A stretch of DNA of 64,000 nt from Chelydra serpentina (GCA_037349315.1 JBAIAC010000040.1:14402001-14466000), one strand, 5' to 3'. Counted from the first letter of the stretch, positions 10,101 through 20,965 are shown. The notes: generated from the letters alone by a model not told the origin. Made by a program: numbers and translations.

Positions 10101-13100
10101 GGACTGCCGCCCCATTCTCGATGCCGCCCCAAGCACCAGCTTGGAAAGCTGGTGCCTGGAGCCGGCCCTGCTTGCTCAAGCCACTTCTGCCCTTTTGTGA
10201 GCTGTGAATTCAGTCAGAATCTAAATGCAAACTTACTCTCCACCTCCCAAATACAGCTGCTCTGGTAGACTTCCATTGGTATGTGGAGAGAGCAAGTAAA
10301 AGGAAGCTATAATGTAATATATAGGTCTTTGCAGACATCACTTCTATTTATGTAAACACTTGCCTATCTTTTGAATGAATGTTCATAAAAGACTTTAAGA
10401 TTCCCAGAGGCACTACACTAGTTTATAATATTAGGATATCTCCACTTTTCCCTATTCTGAATCAGAAATGAGAAACACTTCTCATTTTATAGGAGTTGGT
10501 GACGTAAGAAGAAGGGCTCATAACTATTCTCTCTCCAGAGAGCTGGGAAGATGGGGGTATGCTTGATAATGAAAACATGACTTGTTGGTGCGGAACTCTG
10601 CTTTTCATAACTCTTGATCGGATTGTTCTCTCAATCAGATTTTTTTTTTATTACAGATTAACATGATGTTGGCAAATTTGTACAAGAAGGCAGGTCAAGA
10701 ACGCTCATCTGTTACCAGTTACAAAGAAGTGCTGAGACAGTGTCCATTAGCACTCGATGCCATACTAGGTAGACTTTTTCCCCACCAAGTATCTAATATT
10801 AAAAGTTACATTGAGCAACATTATCACTAAAATATGAGATGTGTAAGGCATATTCGTAAACTAGCTCATTTGCATGCAGTACAGACTGCATGCAATCTAC
10901 AAGTTGTACAGGAGCATTGTAGCTAACTGCCTGTATAAATTCAAGGGCATGGGATTCTCCATCTTTAGACATTTTAACTAATTTGTATGACAAACTGTAT
11001 TGGATACTTGGATTTGACTAGTGTATTTTTCTGAATAGGTTTGCTGTCACTTTCAGTAAAAGGGGCAGAAGTGGCTTCCATGACTATGAATGTTATTCAA
11101 AGCATCCCTAACTTGGACTGGCTTTCAGTGTGGATCAAAGCCTATGCATTTGTGCACACTGGGGATAATACTAGAGCAATCAACACCATCTGGTAAGAAT
11201 CAAGGTGAATTAAATTACAGTACTGTTCTTGAGTCACTACTTCACATAATGTTGTGACAGATTTAAACATGCTGCTTGGCACAGTATGATGCTATTTTGT
11301 GCTGTTGAGGACAATGCAGTTGATCTGTAAACATTGCTTGGATTTTGCTGAACATAATATTAAAGTTTTTTTTCCTGATTGCGGGAAAAGATCTTGATTT
11401 GGAAAACTTTAAAACAGAAAGCGTAACAATATTTTTAGACATGCTATCCGTTTTTATGAGGATACTGTTAAGGTTCTGACAAACTATAAAAAATCAGGAC
11501 ATTTTTCCATACTGGTCTTGGATTGTACCTAAAATTCACAGCATATAGATTAAATAATATCTGAGATCTGTGCAAGATATTGGTATTCTGTGAAGAAAGA
11601 CCCAATTATAGTAAATAGTTCTGCAAAGGCTATACACTCTTTCATGGGGAAGAGAAGGTACCTTGTGTCTCCTTAGACTGGAGTGCTTAATTTTAAAATA
11701 CAAAGTTGTTTTAATTTACAGGATTGAAAAGAAGCTTCTTAAATTACAATCTTTTTGTAACTGAAAACACCAGTGCAGTTGCTTTTGAAAACTGACCACT
11801 GGAAACTAGTTTAAACTTTTTGTGACTTAACTATACATTTCTAGAACATGAATGGAAACTCAGAACCCCCTAATGATGCTGTGCTGTTGGTGCAATTTCT
11901 TTGCTCAGATGCTCTTATAAAAGCTACAAGTTTCAGTCAATGCAGGTAATCTTAACTAGGGCATGAAGTTTAAAAAAAACATATTTCCTCTTGGATGTCT
12001 ATTGCATTGTGCTTTACTTGAGTCCAGCTGGTGTAGATTCTCAGTGCCTATCTCCTAAATGGTCATTACCTGGGGTTAATGGTGTGAACGGCTACCTTGT
12101 TTGTGGGTACAGCTCAAGTTGCTGGTGATTATCTGTAAAGCCATGGATGGGGCTAAGACCTCAGTATTTGAGACACCCCCTCCCAGTTTATCATACCAGG
12201 GAAGATTATCTAGGGTGCAGCTATTTATTTCTGGCATCAAACTCGGGCTGGCAGCAAGATATCTTCAGTAGAGAGTCCTTGATTAAGAACTCTCTCACTC
12301 CCAGTTTGGCAGCCTTCAAGGAACAATGTAAGTTGTATGCATGTCCTCAAGTAGTTTTTTGGATGAGTGTTCAAATGGTGGGTGTGTGGTCAGTAAAGAG
12401 TGAGCGTCAGGTAGCAATACGGGTGATACCAGGTTTTGTGGTAGCTGTAGGTCTTTAAATGAATGACATTTAAAATCCTAATTTTACAAGTGTATTTGAG
12501 AAATAATGTACAGGTTCCAAAGAGTGTTTTAGCATTCAAACAGTACATAACAAGGTGCTAGTTTAAATGACATTTATTTTCTCTTAAAGCTCATTAGAGA
12601 AAAAGTCTTTACTGAGGGATAATGTGGATCTATTGGGTAGCTTAGCAGACCTGTACTTCCGAGCTGGAGATAATAAAAACTCGATTCTGAAATTTGAGCA
12701 GGCACAAATGCTGGATCCTTATCTGATAAAAGGTAAGTAATTGTAAATTCTCAAAGTTGCCCATGCATGCTAACCCCTTGAATGACACTAGCACAGCAGG
12801 TACATCCAGTTCACATTCCACTAAAGACTTAGAACAGCTACATAAATATTTATCAGCACAGCAGGTGCATAGTTTCTGTCCATACCCAGAAGCAGTTGGT
12901 GGCCGTCATAGTATAAAGTGGGTGTTTGTTCTTACACCTCATTAAAAATTACAGTACTTCAAGAAGTTAGTATAGCTGTACATCAGGCTATCCAAAGAGG
13001 AACATAGTACTAACAAATTTAGTTTAAGACGCTTGTGTGTTCTGTTTTTCCTTCTAAATGAACTGTCTTTGTTGTAAACTGTCTAGAATTCTTCATGCTC

Positions 13101-16100
13101 TCATTTTATACCTGTTTTTCTTGATTCCTCCTTCACCTTTATGGTGAAAGTGCACAGTCTGGTGCTGAAACTTAATCCCAAAGCATATATGATCTAGGAT
13201 GCAAGTGCTGTGAAATCACTGGCCCTTATGTTCAAGTTCCATTGTGTCCTTAAATCTTCATAAAGCTTTTAAGTGTCATAATTAGGAGCTCAGCAATAAT
13301 ACAACTGATTCCAAAGTATTTCATTTTTAGGAATGGACGTATATGGCTACTTACTGGCACGTGATGGTCGCCTGGAGGATGTGGAGAACTTGGGCTGCCG
13401 TCTTTTCAATATTTCTGATCAACATGCAGAACCGTGGGTGGTGTCAGGGTAACTTCCATTTACTTTTCACTTCCTCGCATCCCCGGGCTCCTTAGCTAAC
13501 CCGTCCTAGGAGCTTGAATGTGTTTGGGGCAATGTGTTCAGGTTTCATTAGTCTGGAAGCTGTACTTATCCTGTGAGTCTGCTGTTCTGCTTAAACATTT
13601 AGTTCTTGGTCTAACTTTAAAATATCTTACTAGAAATACGTATTAAATCTTTCAGTCCTTTTCTGGCTGTATTTAAACACCTTGGAGTTGTTGGGTCTAT
13701 CAGATAACCAATGTTGCTATAACTAAATACCTGAATTGCCAGTTTTGTTAAAGGCTAATAAGCATCATATTTTGTTAATATCTTTTAAAGTAACTTTTTC
13801 CATGCTATAGATCCATCAGTTGCCTTTCTTTTCAGCTTTCCATGAATGACTTTTGGTAGTGCACACTTATCACCATTGCTCTTCCTTTTTGTAGGTGTCA
13901 CAGTTTCTACAGTAAACGATACTCCCGTGCCTTGTATTTAGGAGCCAAAGCTATTCAGCTGAATAGTAATAGTGTTCAAGCTTTGCTGCTGAAAGGGGCT
14001 GCTCTTAGAAATATGGGACGAGTACAAGAGGCAATTATACATTTCCGAGAAGCAATACGCCTTGCACCTTGCAGGCTTGACTGTTATGAAGGCAAGTAAA
14101 GTACAATGACTCTTGTATACAATTTTGATAGGGCTCTGGTGTACGATGGTGTCATGGTATAGAAAGAGCATAAATTGCCTCCCAGAGTTTCCCTGTAGGT
14201 GAAGTAATGTTGCTTACTACCTAATAGGTTAATTAATGATATTGAAAAACCCACTAAATAGAGCTGGGAAGAGGGAGAAATATTAGACATTACATGCATG
14301 CTTGTTAAACAAAAATAGCTGAATTTCATGTACTGAGAAGCATGCTTATTAAACTCTGATACAGTCCCTGTAAACAGATGTTAGTGTGCCAGTGTGTAAA
14401 TATTAATGCACAGTAACATCTTCTTTTTCGTCTTCAGGCCTCATTGATTGTTATCTGGCATCCAACAGTATCCGTGAAGCAATGGTTATGGCTAACAATG
14501 TGTACAAAACCCTGGGAGCAAATGCACAGACACTTACTCTGTTAGCAACAGTCTGTCTTGAAGATCCAGTCACACAAGAGAAAGCAAAAACCTTATTAGA
14601 TAAGGCACTGACACAGAGACCAGATTACATTAAAGCTGTGGTAAAAAAAGCAGAGCTTCTTAGTAAGTTTCTTTTCTTTGAGATGTCTCTTCCTTGTCCA
14701 GTTTATTTGAATCATTTCTTACGTGAAAGTGAGTGTTCCACCAAATCACTAATACGAAAAACACTATACAAACGTTGCAGCCAAAGACTAATCCGTTCTA
14801 TGTAAAAGAGAAATTACAGGATGCCATAAAATATGAATTGCTTAGATATTACAGTGATACTATCGTAATACTTCAAATGGAAGAAATTATAACTTACTAA
14901 TTATTTAAGAGATAATCATGTGTGCATTGATTTGGTTTAAAATATAACACTTAGAGCAAGAACTATGTTTTCAGAAGATGGTTTTAGGAATAAAGATGAG
15001 GATTGTGATAGTGTTCAAATTATTTTGTGGAAGATCTATCTAAACCATTAATAGAACTGTAGCTCTGCGTGTCAACAGGTAGAGAACAGAAATATGAAGA
15101 TGGAATAGCTTTATTGAGGAATGCACTGGCCAATCAGAGTGACTGTGTTCTGCATCGAATACTGGGTGACTTCCTTGTAGCAGTCAGTGAATATCAAGAA
15201 GCCATGGACCAGTACAGTATTGCCCTAAGGTAAAACTTGTAGACCCTTGAGTTTCCTGTATGCTTCTTAGAAACAATTGCATAGCTGCTGTAAGATGGCT
15301 TAGTAGTACATCTTCAGTCACTTCTGTGTGGGGTTTGTTTGTTTTTCCCACAGCACACACACACTATCAGTGAATTTGGGATTGTCCACACTACACTTGA
15401 AGTGCCACAGTGGCACAACTGCACTGCTCTAGCTGTACTGTTGTAGCACTTCAGTGTAGACACTTCCTATGCTGACATGTGAGGGGTTCTTCCATCAGCC
15501 TAGCACTGTCTACACAGGGAGTTAAGTCAGCTTAACTACGCTGCTCAGGGATGTGCATTTTTCACACCCCTGAGAGATGTAGTTCAGACAACTTGATTTT
15601 TCTAACATAGACCATGTCTTATTCTTTGTCTTATGTACTGCAATTCCCAATTCAAAGTCTCAAGGACAGAAGTTTACAATCATAAACTTGTGTTAATGTT
15701 AAGTACATTACCAGGCAGTCAGTTGCTAGATCAATAAGGATTTCAGGCATGGATTTGTTTATAATTTCTTAAACTGTTCTATACTCTGTCAAGCACCTTG
15801 GGCTCCACCTTTAGGCTGGAAGGTGCTATATAAATGTAAGGGATTAACTAAATTCAAATGGAAAGGTTTTGATGTTCAGCTGAATCAACGTTTCGTCTTA
15901 CAATAAAATGGGTCCCTCTAACTCAAATAGAAAAGAATTATTTCAAACTTGGGCAAAATTTATCATGTTTCAGAATAAGATGCCATATTTCCTAATAAAA
16001 AAAACTTATATTCTCTGCATTTTTAAGTTAAATACTGATCTTGAATGCAAAACCTTTTTATACCCACAGTAAACTGTAAGGTCAGGTAGGTTGGCTATTT

Positions 16101-16664
16101 TTGTCTGAATGGAGGTGCGGGAACAGTGTTTTTAGTGCTAGTCGCTTAAATTGCATTAATTTGTCTCCTGCTGCTTTAGTTAGTATTGCCTAGAAGAATT
16201 GTGTACGTTTCATTGGGAGGTTCATAGTGTTCAGACAAGTGCATTCTCAAAGGTTAGGAATTTGTATATAGATGATGTAATTGGTGTTAATCGTGCTCTT
16301 CCATCTTCTGTCAAATGGTTATAACGTCAGTCTGAGGTAAAGTTGCAACATCTTTGAATTCAAATATCGGTAGCAGTAAACAGGAAGTGGGGGAAGCAAG
16401 ATGTTTTGATTAGACTTATTTCTAATGTTTACTACCTTAGGTTTGAGTGCCCCTTTTTTTTTTTCCTCCCCCAGTTTGGATCCCAATGATCAGAAGTCTT
16501 TAGAAGGAATGCAGAAAATGGAAAAAGAGGAGAGTCCAACAGATGCAACCCAGGAGGAGGATGTGGATGACATGGAGGGAAGTGGAGAAGAAGGGGATTT
16601 GGAGGGCAGTGATAGTGAAGCAGCACAGTGGGCAGATCAAGAACAATGGTTTGGCATGCAGTGA
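7087..16664 (+). CDS. ANAPC7: ANAPC7, anaphase-promoting complex subunit 7 (complete)
   Basis: APC7 is a TPR-repeat scaffold subunit of the nuclear APC/C ubiquitin ligase, which targets cyclins and securin. Eleven coding exons join in phase: 7087-7187, 8160-8346, 8760-8879, 10657-10768, 11039-11192, 12590-12732, 13331-13448, 13895-14091, 14438-14662, 15079-15229, 16475-16664. The sum is 1698 bases, 565 residues, the length of the human protein. Identity to remembered human APC7 is very high. The middle and C-terminal parts are helical TPR units (for example ALYLGAKAIQLNSNSVQALL, then AIIHFREAIRLAP); the tail is acidic and ends WFGMQ. The start MSVVEHVREMAAAG matches human MNVIDHVRDMAAAG. An in-frame ATG at 6964 would add 41 residues. 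Intron 8 has a GC donor. Confidence 0.98.
7188..8159 (+). other. ANAPC7: ANAPC7 intron 1
   Basis: The first 300 bases are G-rich and belong to the CpG island. A MIR fragment lies at 7480-7605. The rest is AT-rich with no feature. Confidence 0.7.
7480..7605 (+). repeat. MIR SINE fragment
   Basis: Reads 'acctggctttgccatagac' then 'tgctgtgggtcccgtcg' and 'cctctgtgtaaaaggggac', the ordered wording of the MIR core and right half. Confidence 0.6.
8160..8346 (+). CDS. ANAPC7: ANAPC7 exon 2
   Basis: Residues 34-96: (P)ELFSPSQKYQLLVYHADSL, then FHDKEYRNAVSKYTMALQQ, up to ATPQSQ before gtattt. Starts the N-terminal TPR-like helices used for dimer formation in the family. Confidence 0.96.
8347..8759 (+). 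other. ANAPC7: ANAPC7 intron 2, no feature seen
   Basis: AT-rich GT-AG intron of 413 bp. No repeat or motif recognised. Confidence 0.8.
8760..8879 (+). CDS. ANAPC7: ANAPC7 exon 3
   Basis: Forty codons, residues 97-136: CLPSEIEVKYKMAECYTMLK, then QDKDAIAILDGIPSRQRTPK. Phase 0 at both ends. Confidence 0.97.
8880..10656 (+). other. ANAPC7: ANAPC7 intron 3
   Basis: GT-AG intron of 1777 bp. The only feature is the 212-bp GC-rich element at 9959-10170, whose CpG-rich inner part is unlike the AT-rich surroundings. Confidence 0.75.
9959..10170. mobile_element. GC-rich hAT-like MITE, 212 bp, with target duplication
   Basis: Ends read CAGGAGCGGCTCTAG (left) and, on the other strand, CAGGGCCGGCTCCAG (right), an imperfect terminal inverted repeat. 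Octamers flank it: cttgctta at 9951-9958 and cttgctca at 10171-10178 (7 of 8 match), the 8-bp size of hAT duplications. The inside is made of repeated GCCGCC/GGCGGC words and gives overlapping spurious ORFs on both strands. Confidence 0.75.
10657..10768 (+). CDS. ANAPC7: ANAPC7 exon 4
   Basis: Residues 137-173: INMMLANLYKKAGQERSSVT, then SYKEVLRQCPLALDAIL, ending G before gtagac. One Pro to Ser change from human in GQERSS. Confidence 0.97.
11039..11192 (+). CDS. ANAPC7: ANAPC7 exon 5
   Basis: Residues 174-224: (G)LLSLSVKGAEVASMTMNV, IQSIPNLDWLSVWIKAYAF, VHTGDNTRAINTI, ending TG before gtaag. Confidence 0.97.
11193..12589 (+). other. ANAPC7: ANAPC7 intron 5, no clear feature
   Basis: GT-AG intron of 1397 bp, AT-rich. 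An ORF at 12147-12458 has no recognisable domain and is not supported as an exon. Confidence 0.75.
12590..12732 (+). CDS. ANAPC7: ANAPC7 exon 6
   Basis: Residues 225-272: (C)SLEKKSLLRDNVDLLGSL, ADLYFRAGDNKNSILKF, EQAQMLDPYLIK, ending G before gtaagt. TPR-type helix pair ADLYFRAGDNKNS. Confidence 0.97.
12733..13330 (+). other. ANAPC7: ANAPC7 intron 6, no feature seen
   Basis: GT-AG intron of 598 bp without recognised repeats. Confidence 0.75.
13331..13448 (+). CDS. ANAPC7: ANAPC7 exon 7
   Basis: Residues 273-311: (G)MDVYGYLLARDGRLEDVE, NLGCRLFNISDQHAEPWVVS, ending GG before gtaact. Confidence 0.97.
13449..13894 (+). other. ANAPC7: ANAPC7 intron 7, no feature seen
   Basis: GT-AG intron of 446 bp without recognised repeats. 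Confidence 0.75.
13895..14091 (+). CDS. ANAPC7: ANAPC7 exon 8
   Basis: Residues 312-377: CHSFYSKRYSRALYLGAKAI, QLNSNSVQALLLKGAALRNM, GRVQEAIIHFREAIRLAP, CRLDCYE. Two canonical TPR units. The exon must end GAA G at 14091 for the frame to continue, so the intron starts GCAAGT. Confidence 0.97.
14092..14437 (+). other. ANAPC7: ANAPC7 intron 8, GC-AG type
   Basis: The intron begins gcaagtaaag and ends ctttttcgtcttcag. Using the nearby GT at 14098 instead would shift the frame and give a TGA stop a few codons into exon 9, so the GC donor is the only one that keeps the protein. The bases around it (AAG|GCAAGT) are the strong context usual for GC donors. Confidence 0.9.
14438..14662 (+). CDS. ANAPC7: ANAPC7 exon 9
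   Basis: Residues 378-452: (G)LIDCYLASNSIREAMVMA, NNVYKTLGANAQTLTLLATV, CLEDPVTQEKAKTLLDKALT, QRPDYIKAVVKKAELL, ending A before gtaagt. Human has GLIECYL; here Glu is Asp. Confidence 0.97.
14663..15078 (+). other. ANAPC7: ANAPC7 intron 9, no feature seen
   Basis: GT-AG intron of 416 bp. The ORF from exon 9 reads a further 47 codons into it, which is chance. Confidence 0.75.
15079..15229 (+). CDS. ANAPC7: ANAPC7 exon 10
   Basis: Residues 453-502: (S)REQKYEDGIALLRNALAN, QSDCVLHRILGDFLVAVSEY, QEAMDQYSIAL, ending AG before gtaaaa. Last TPR units. Confidence 0.97.
15383..15620. mobile_element. Interspersed element with inverted internal words
   Basis: Starts 'tgtccacactacacttga' and ends near 'aacatagaccatg'. 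Contains 'gcacttcagtgtagacac', 'cagcactgtctacacag'-like words and a complementary pair ('agtcagcttaactacg' against 'gtagttcagacaactt'). The pattern is one I associate with turtle genomes; the family name is unknown to me. Confidence 0.5.
15785..15845 (+). repeat. L2-like 3' end
   Basis: 'caagcaccttgggctccac' followed by 'aaggtgctatataaatgt' is the wording of L2 LINE 3' ends. Confidence 0.55.
16475..16664 (+). CDS. ANAPC7: ANAPC7 last coding exon (acidic tail)
   Basis: Residues 503-565: (S)LDPNDQKSLEGMQKMEKE, ESPTDATQEEDVDDMEGSGE, EGDLEGSDSEAAQWADQE, QWFGMQ, then TGA at 16662. Identical to human as I remember it. The Glu/Asp-rich stretch is a family feature. Confidence 0.98.
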
Positions 16665-17768
16665 AGATCTTATCAGTTTAAGTAAAGGTTTTAGTTCTTG
16701 AATGTGCCATGCGGTCCATTGTTTTCTGAAGCAAGAATGTCACCTGCAATTTTTGTATTAACAAAGTGGACTTGATAAAACCACCAACTCTGAAACCATT
16801 TAATAGTTCTCTGCATCACAGTTCTGTTCATTTTTGTGATGCTTCCTGTTTATCAATTACAAGATTGAGCTGAACCATGCTGGAGATTATTTGTAAGAGT
16901 GGTTAAGTCTTTTCTTGCTAAAGCTAGAATCTTGGATATAAAGCATTTCATACAATATACCTATTGCTAATGACTAAAATGTCAAAATTGGGTTCAAAAC
17001 TAAGTAGTCTTGATCCTTACCTATAGATGTAAATACAAGAGTCTTTTATTCCTTTGTGAAAGGCTTTATTCTTTTGTCTGGGCTCATGCATGAATTCTTG
17101 TGGAAGCTTGTAGGAGTCACTTGTATGTATTTGAAGGGAGCAATTTTTTCTCTCTTCAGCCAATTAACCTGTTTGGTGTAAGGCATTGCACTAACTTTAA
17201 AAGTGGAATTTGTATCTCTGGCATCCCTGACTTATAGGATGCTTTGTAAGTAATCCGTTTCTATGCGCAAAGAATAGTACAATGTTAGAATTATAGTAAT
17301 TTCCCCAATCCATACAAAGCCCTATAATCACTCAACCTATATCTGAACATTTACTTCTAAATAGAGTTCAGTTTTATTTAGGTAAGTTGCTAAAAGGCAT
17401 TACAACAGCAGTGACACAAAACCACTTCATGTCCTGTGTGTGGCACTGTCAGTTTAAAAAAAAAAATTTACTTCTCCATTGCATCACTAGTAGAACTTTT
17501 AAATTAGCATGGCTGTCTTGGCTTTCTTTATATTTTACACTTAAAATGTAGCTTTACCTATTGAAAATAGAATCTTGTGCTATCACCTACTAAAACGATA
17601 CTGAATTGTCCACAGTAGAAATTCTCACAGCGGGCATCTCTTATTAAAAGTAAATCTTTCACTGAAACCAGAAAACCAAACAAAACTATTTCTGTGGCAC
17701 TTAGATTTTGCAAAAGAACCACCCTTGTTCACTCTTGATTTACTTGCTTCTTGCTAAAACATATGCCT

Positions 17769-17944
17769 TTATAACTTTCTAGTGGTGTTGTAGTTCACGT
17801 TGTCTTCAGTCCATGGTCCTGCATAGCCTTGTAATTCTCCCTGTGGCTGCTCAAGTCTATTGTACTGCTCAGTGCTGTCATAGCAGCTGAAGCAGAGGTT
17901 GACTGTTTTTTGTACTGGAACTTTTTGATACTCTAGAGCAAATA
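17769..17944 (-). CDS. Candidate terminal exon of an unknown gene (hypothetical)
   Basis: On the minus strand a pyrimidine/TG-rich tract ends in tgtgtgtgtcaag at 17945, a plausible splice acceptor. It is followed by 57 codons and TAA: FALEYQKVPVQKTVNLCFSC, YDSTEQYNRLEQPQGELQGY, AGPWTEDNVNYNTTRKL. Third codon positions have runs of C (AAC CTC TGC TTC AGC TGC; GAC AAC GTG AAC TAC AAC ACC), unlike the AT-rich flanks. Minus-strand AATAAA words at 17065-17070 and 17045-17050 could end a transcript. I do not recognise the protein, found no upstream exons with confidence, and open frames this long occur by chance here. It could also be a relic or coincidence. Confidence 0.25.
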
Positions 17945-19440
17945 CTTGACACACACAAAAGAAAACAAGCTTTTCACTAACTATAGTAGCATAGCACATA
18001 CAAGAGTAAAATACATGAAATGTCTTCATTCCCAAAAGCATATATTAAAAGGTGGGGACGCTTAGTCCTATAACACAGATTGTAGCCTGTTGGTTTTGGG
18101 ATGTTTAGCATGTGTAAGCATTACAGAGTCTGGATAGCTTCTTCCTGTTCATAGCCAGACAGCTACCCATAATGGATAGTCTCCTCTTTCCAATCTTTTA
18201 GCTATGTTTGAGGGTGGGGGAAACCACTAGCTTTTCTCTAGTATCAATTGAATTGGACTAAAGTAATTGAAAAATAAGCAAACAGGTCGCCTGCCTTACT
18301 GTCCTATTGATGGTCTTATTTAAGAAGTCTGTTGGTTTATCATCTTATTTCACTAAACACTGTGCAATCCAAATGGACTACATTTAAACTAAAAACAAAT
18401 CATATTTAGGTATCTGCTCTCTGAGATTGTGATCAGTACCCTTCTTGGCTTTAGTCTACTTCATGAAGAATTCAGCTGTTTGTCATTCAGCAGTGGATGG
18501 TGATAGGTTTCAACTCCTTGCATGTTGTTAATTCTTTACAGAAGGAAACTGTAAAACCAAAACTGTTCCTTTTGCAATCTGTCCATTTCTTCCTTTCTCT
18601 GCAATAAGCCTCAAAATCTGTGCTGCTTCTGAAGGTTAACCTAGGTAGGCTGATACAAGTCTCTTAATTGTATGTCAGACCCTAGTTGGGAAGCTCATAA
18701 GGGAGTGTTCAATACTTGTAATCTGAAGGAAAGCAAAAAGGCATTGTGTGTTTAAAAGCTGCCGAGAGTGTGTGGGAGGCACATGGTGTATGTTTTAAAT
18801 TGGCAGCTGCTCAGCTGAGGGTTTTTACTTCAAATGACTCATTCAGATGCCCCTAATCAGAATTGCTCTTATAGCTTCCAGCTGTGTTAGCACCATGCAT
18901 TGCAACACTTCTTTTCCTCTAAAGCAAGGTTTACGTGGCACAAGAAACCTGAAGTCTAGAGCCCAGTCATAGGATGGTTCAGAGTGTTTGCAGGTAGGAA
19001 AGTCTGTTAGTTTTCTCACCTTAGATCATTCTCTTTGGTTAGATGTAGCCTAATTATTGAATAGCTACAGCAAGTGCTGTGAATGATGAAGAGTTTTGAA
19101 AACCTTTATCCTGTAGTAGCATAAACCAGCTCCTGCAGGCTGGTCCTTCTTTCATTTCACCCAAGACCCAGCCCTCATCCCCTTAGTAAGTGATGGAAGG
19201 AACCCAATTAAATGTTAGGGAGAGGTAAAATTGTATTACTTTGAAATAAGCAAAAAATGTAAGATCTTGGCATCCATTTGCAAGCAAATTGTTATTGGGC
19301 AAGACTTCTGTTAAGACAGTCTCTTTGACAAGAATGGAGGCCCGATTTCAAGAGGAGTTTCTGCTGTAAGAAACTTCCTTGTAGATTTCCTTTATGGGCT
19401 GCTGTGGAAAGCTTAATTTAGACACCTTTTTACATCCAAG

Positions 19441-19446
19441 AATAAA
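19441..19446 (+). terminator. ANAPC7: Possible ANAPC7 poly(A) signal
   Basis: AATAAA 2.8 kb after the stop, with a T/G-rich stretch (tttttgtttgtttttttgag) about 30-50 bases downstream. Confidence 0.45.
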
Positions 19447-20269
19447 ACAATATCAACATCCAACAATATGACCCTATTTTTGTTTGTTTTTTTGAGAGAG
19501 AGTGTGTGTACTTTGCTCGTTATCTAAAATATAAAAAGCTCAGCCAGATTCTACAGTAATGGTACCTCTATCAATGCATGTAATAATCTTAGAGCTGTAT
19601 TGATCATATCATGTATATGATTTTGCTACTGAGTGTACTGTTGATGGATATGGAATTTTTTTAAAGAATATTTTAACATGTTTGTCTCAATTCTAAGAGG
19701 ATTCTGGGTTTATTAAAGACCCTTCATTAATAGTCTAATTTTAGAATGTGAGCTGTTTTTACAACTTTGTGCTCCTGAATCCTGTGGTTTGTTCATAGTT
19801 TAGGGAATATAGCTAATGCAATTAACCCATAACAAGTAGTTATCCTCATTCTGTACCTTAATCCTTTGCTGTGTACACTCAAAGAGATAATGAAACGCAA
19901 AACTAAAGCTCAACCCATGTCAAGAGCATGATGTTAACTCTTTAAAGTGATGCAATTCATAGGTGAGGTTGGAATGTCCTCGCTACCCAACTGCTTTTTG
20001 CAGTATAAATGGCAGATTATCTACTTTTTCACACCACCTGCAATTGCTAGTCTCTGGTAAAGGGCAAAGACAAAATCTGCCTATTTGTTTAAATTCCTTG
20101 CTGTTTGACATTAAATCACAAACTTCATTAACATCAGCTTTTACTATGGTGGAAAGACCCCGCTATGATGTGAAGAGACCAAAGTTCCTTCAACCCTGGA
20201 GCTCTTCCCCACAGTCATGTAACCATTACAAATCTATTTTGCCAGCACCTCAAGGCAATGTGTGTTGGA

Positions 20270-20455
20270 GGAGTCAGGCAGTCCTGGAGCTGCCAAATAA
20301 CAGCTGTCCTGCAGCAAGTTACTGAACCTCTTGCCAAATTTCCCTGTCTGTGAAATGGGGATAGTGCTTATTTCCCTGCTGCACAAGGATGTGAGAATTT
20401 TAAGCAAAGATTATACAATGATTAGAAAACCATAAGATGCTATGTAAGTGCTATT
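20270..20455 (+). repeat. MIR SINE
   Basis: 'gcagcaagttactgaacctc', 'tccctgtctgtgaaatgggg' and 'atgctatgtaagtgctat' follow the order of a MIR right half. Confidence 0.65.
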
Positions 20456-20744
20456 TACCTAATTAAAGTGTCATTCTTTCTACCCTTCCTTTCCCGTCAT
20501 TCCAGATTATAGAGAGCTCTGTGTAAATTAGTAGCTTTCTCCTTAATAATCAGCTTCCTCCATAGGCCTGTTTCACTTAGTGATGGTTAGAGCCTTCCCT
20601 TTTCATGACTCTCTGGATCTGACATTGCTGCTGCTCTGGCTGATTTAAACTTCAGTGTTTTTGTTACACAAAAACCCCTAGATGTGGCCTCAAAGGGAAT
20701 CCCATCAGCTCTATCTGCATTGGCCTTCTGTGTAGTGTGGGAGC

Positions 20745-20965
20745 ATTTTAATCACCTTGTCTAAACCTAAATTGCAACAATTTAATTCAAATCTGTTGGT
20801 GCCAACCCCTGTGTGGACACTTAAACCTGAGTTTATAAATTTACCAACACAAACTAACCAGCTATAAACCAAATTTAAATCAAAGTGAATGTCAATGTTT
20901 TCACCAGTTTAACACGCCTTTAGTTAAATTGGAACAACTCTGTGTGTAGACCAGGCCTAACCTTG
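20745..20965. repeat. Interspersed repeat of unknown family
   Basis: 'accttgtctaaacctaaatt' at the left and 'gtgtgtagaccaggcctaac' at the right, with inner 'aatttaaatcaaagtgaa'. The 'gtgtagaccaggcct' phrase recurs in repeats I associate with turtles. No clear terminal repeat found. Confidence 0.4.

Larger units (their letters stand above)
15230..16474 (+). other. ANAPC7: ANAPC7 intron 10
   Basis: GT-AG intron of 1245 bp with a strong polypyrimidine tract before 16475. It holds the hairpin-type element at 15383-15620 and an L2-like end at 15785-15845. Confidence 0.75.
16665..19460 (+). other. ANAPC7: ANAPC7 3' UTR (likely extent)
   Basis: No exon on the plus strand. The first plus-strand AATAAA after the stop that I found is at 19441-19446, giving a 3' UTR of about 2.8 kb; earlier use of a variant signal is possible. 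The minus-strand candidate exon at 17769-17944 lies inside this stretch. Confidence 0.45.

Noticed and set aside
9912..10200. Four overlapping ORFs around 10 kb
   Set aside because: Produced by the GCC-repeat MITE on both strands.
14098..14099. GT donor alternative for ANAPC7 exon 8
   Set aside because: Using it gives GAA GGC AAG CCT CAT TGA, a stop right after the junction, while the GC donor restores the conserved protein.
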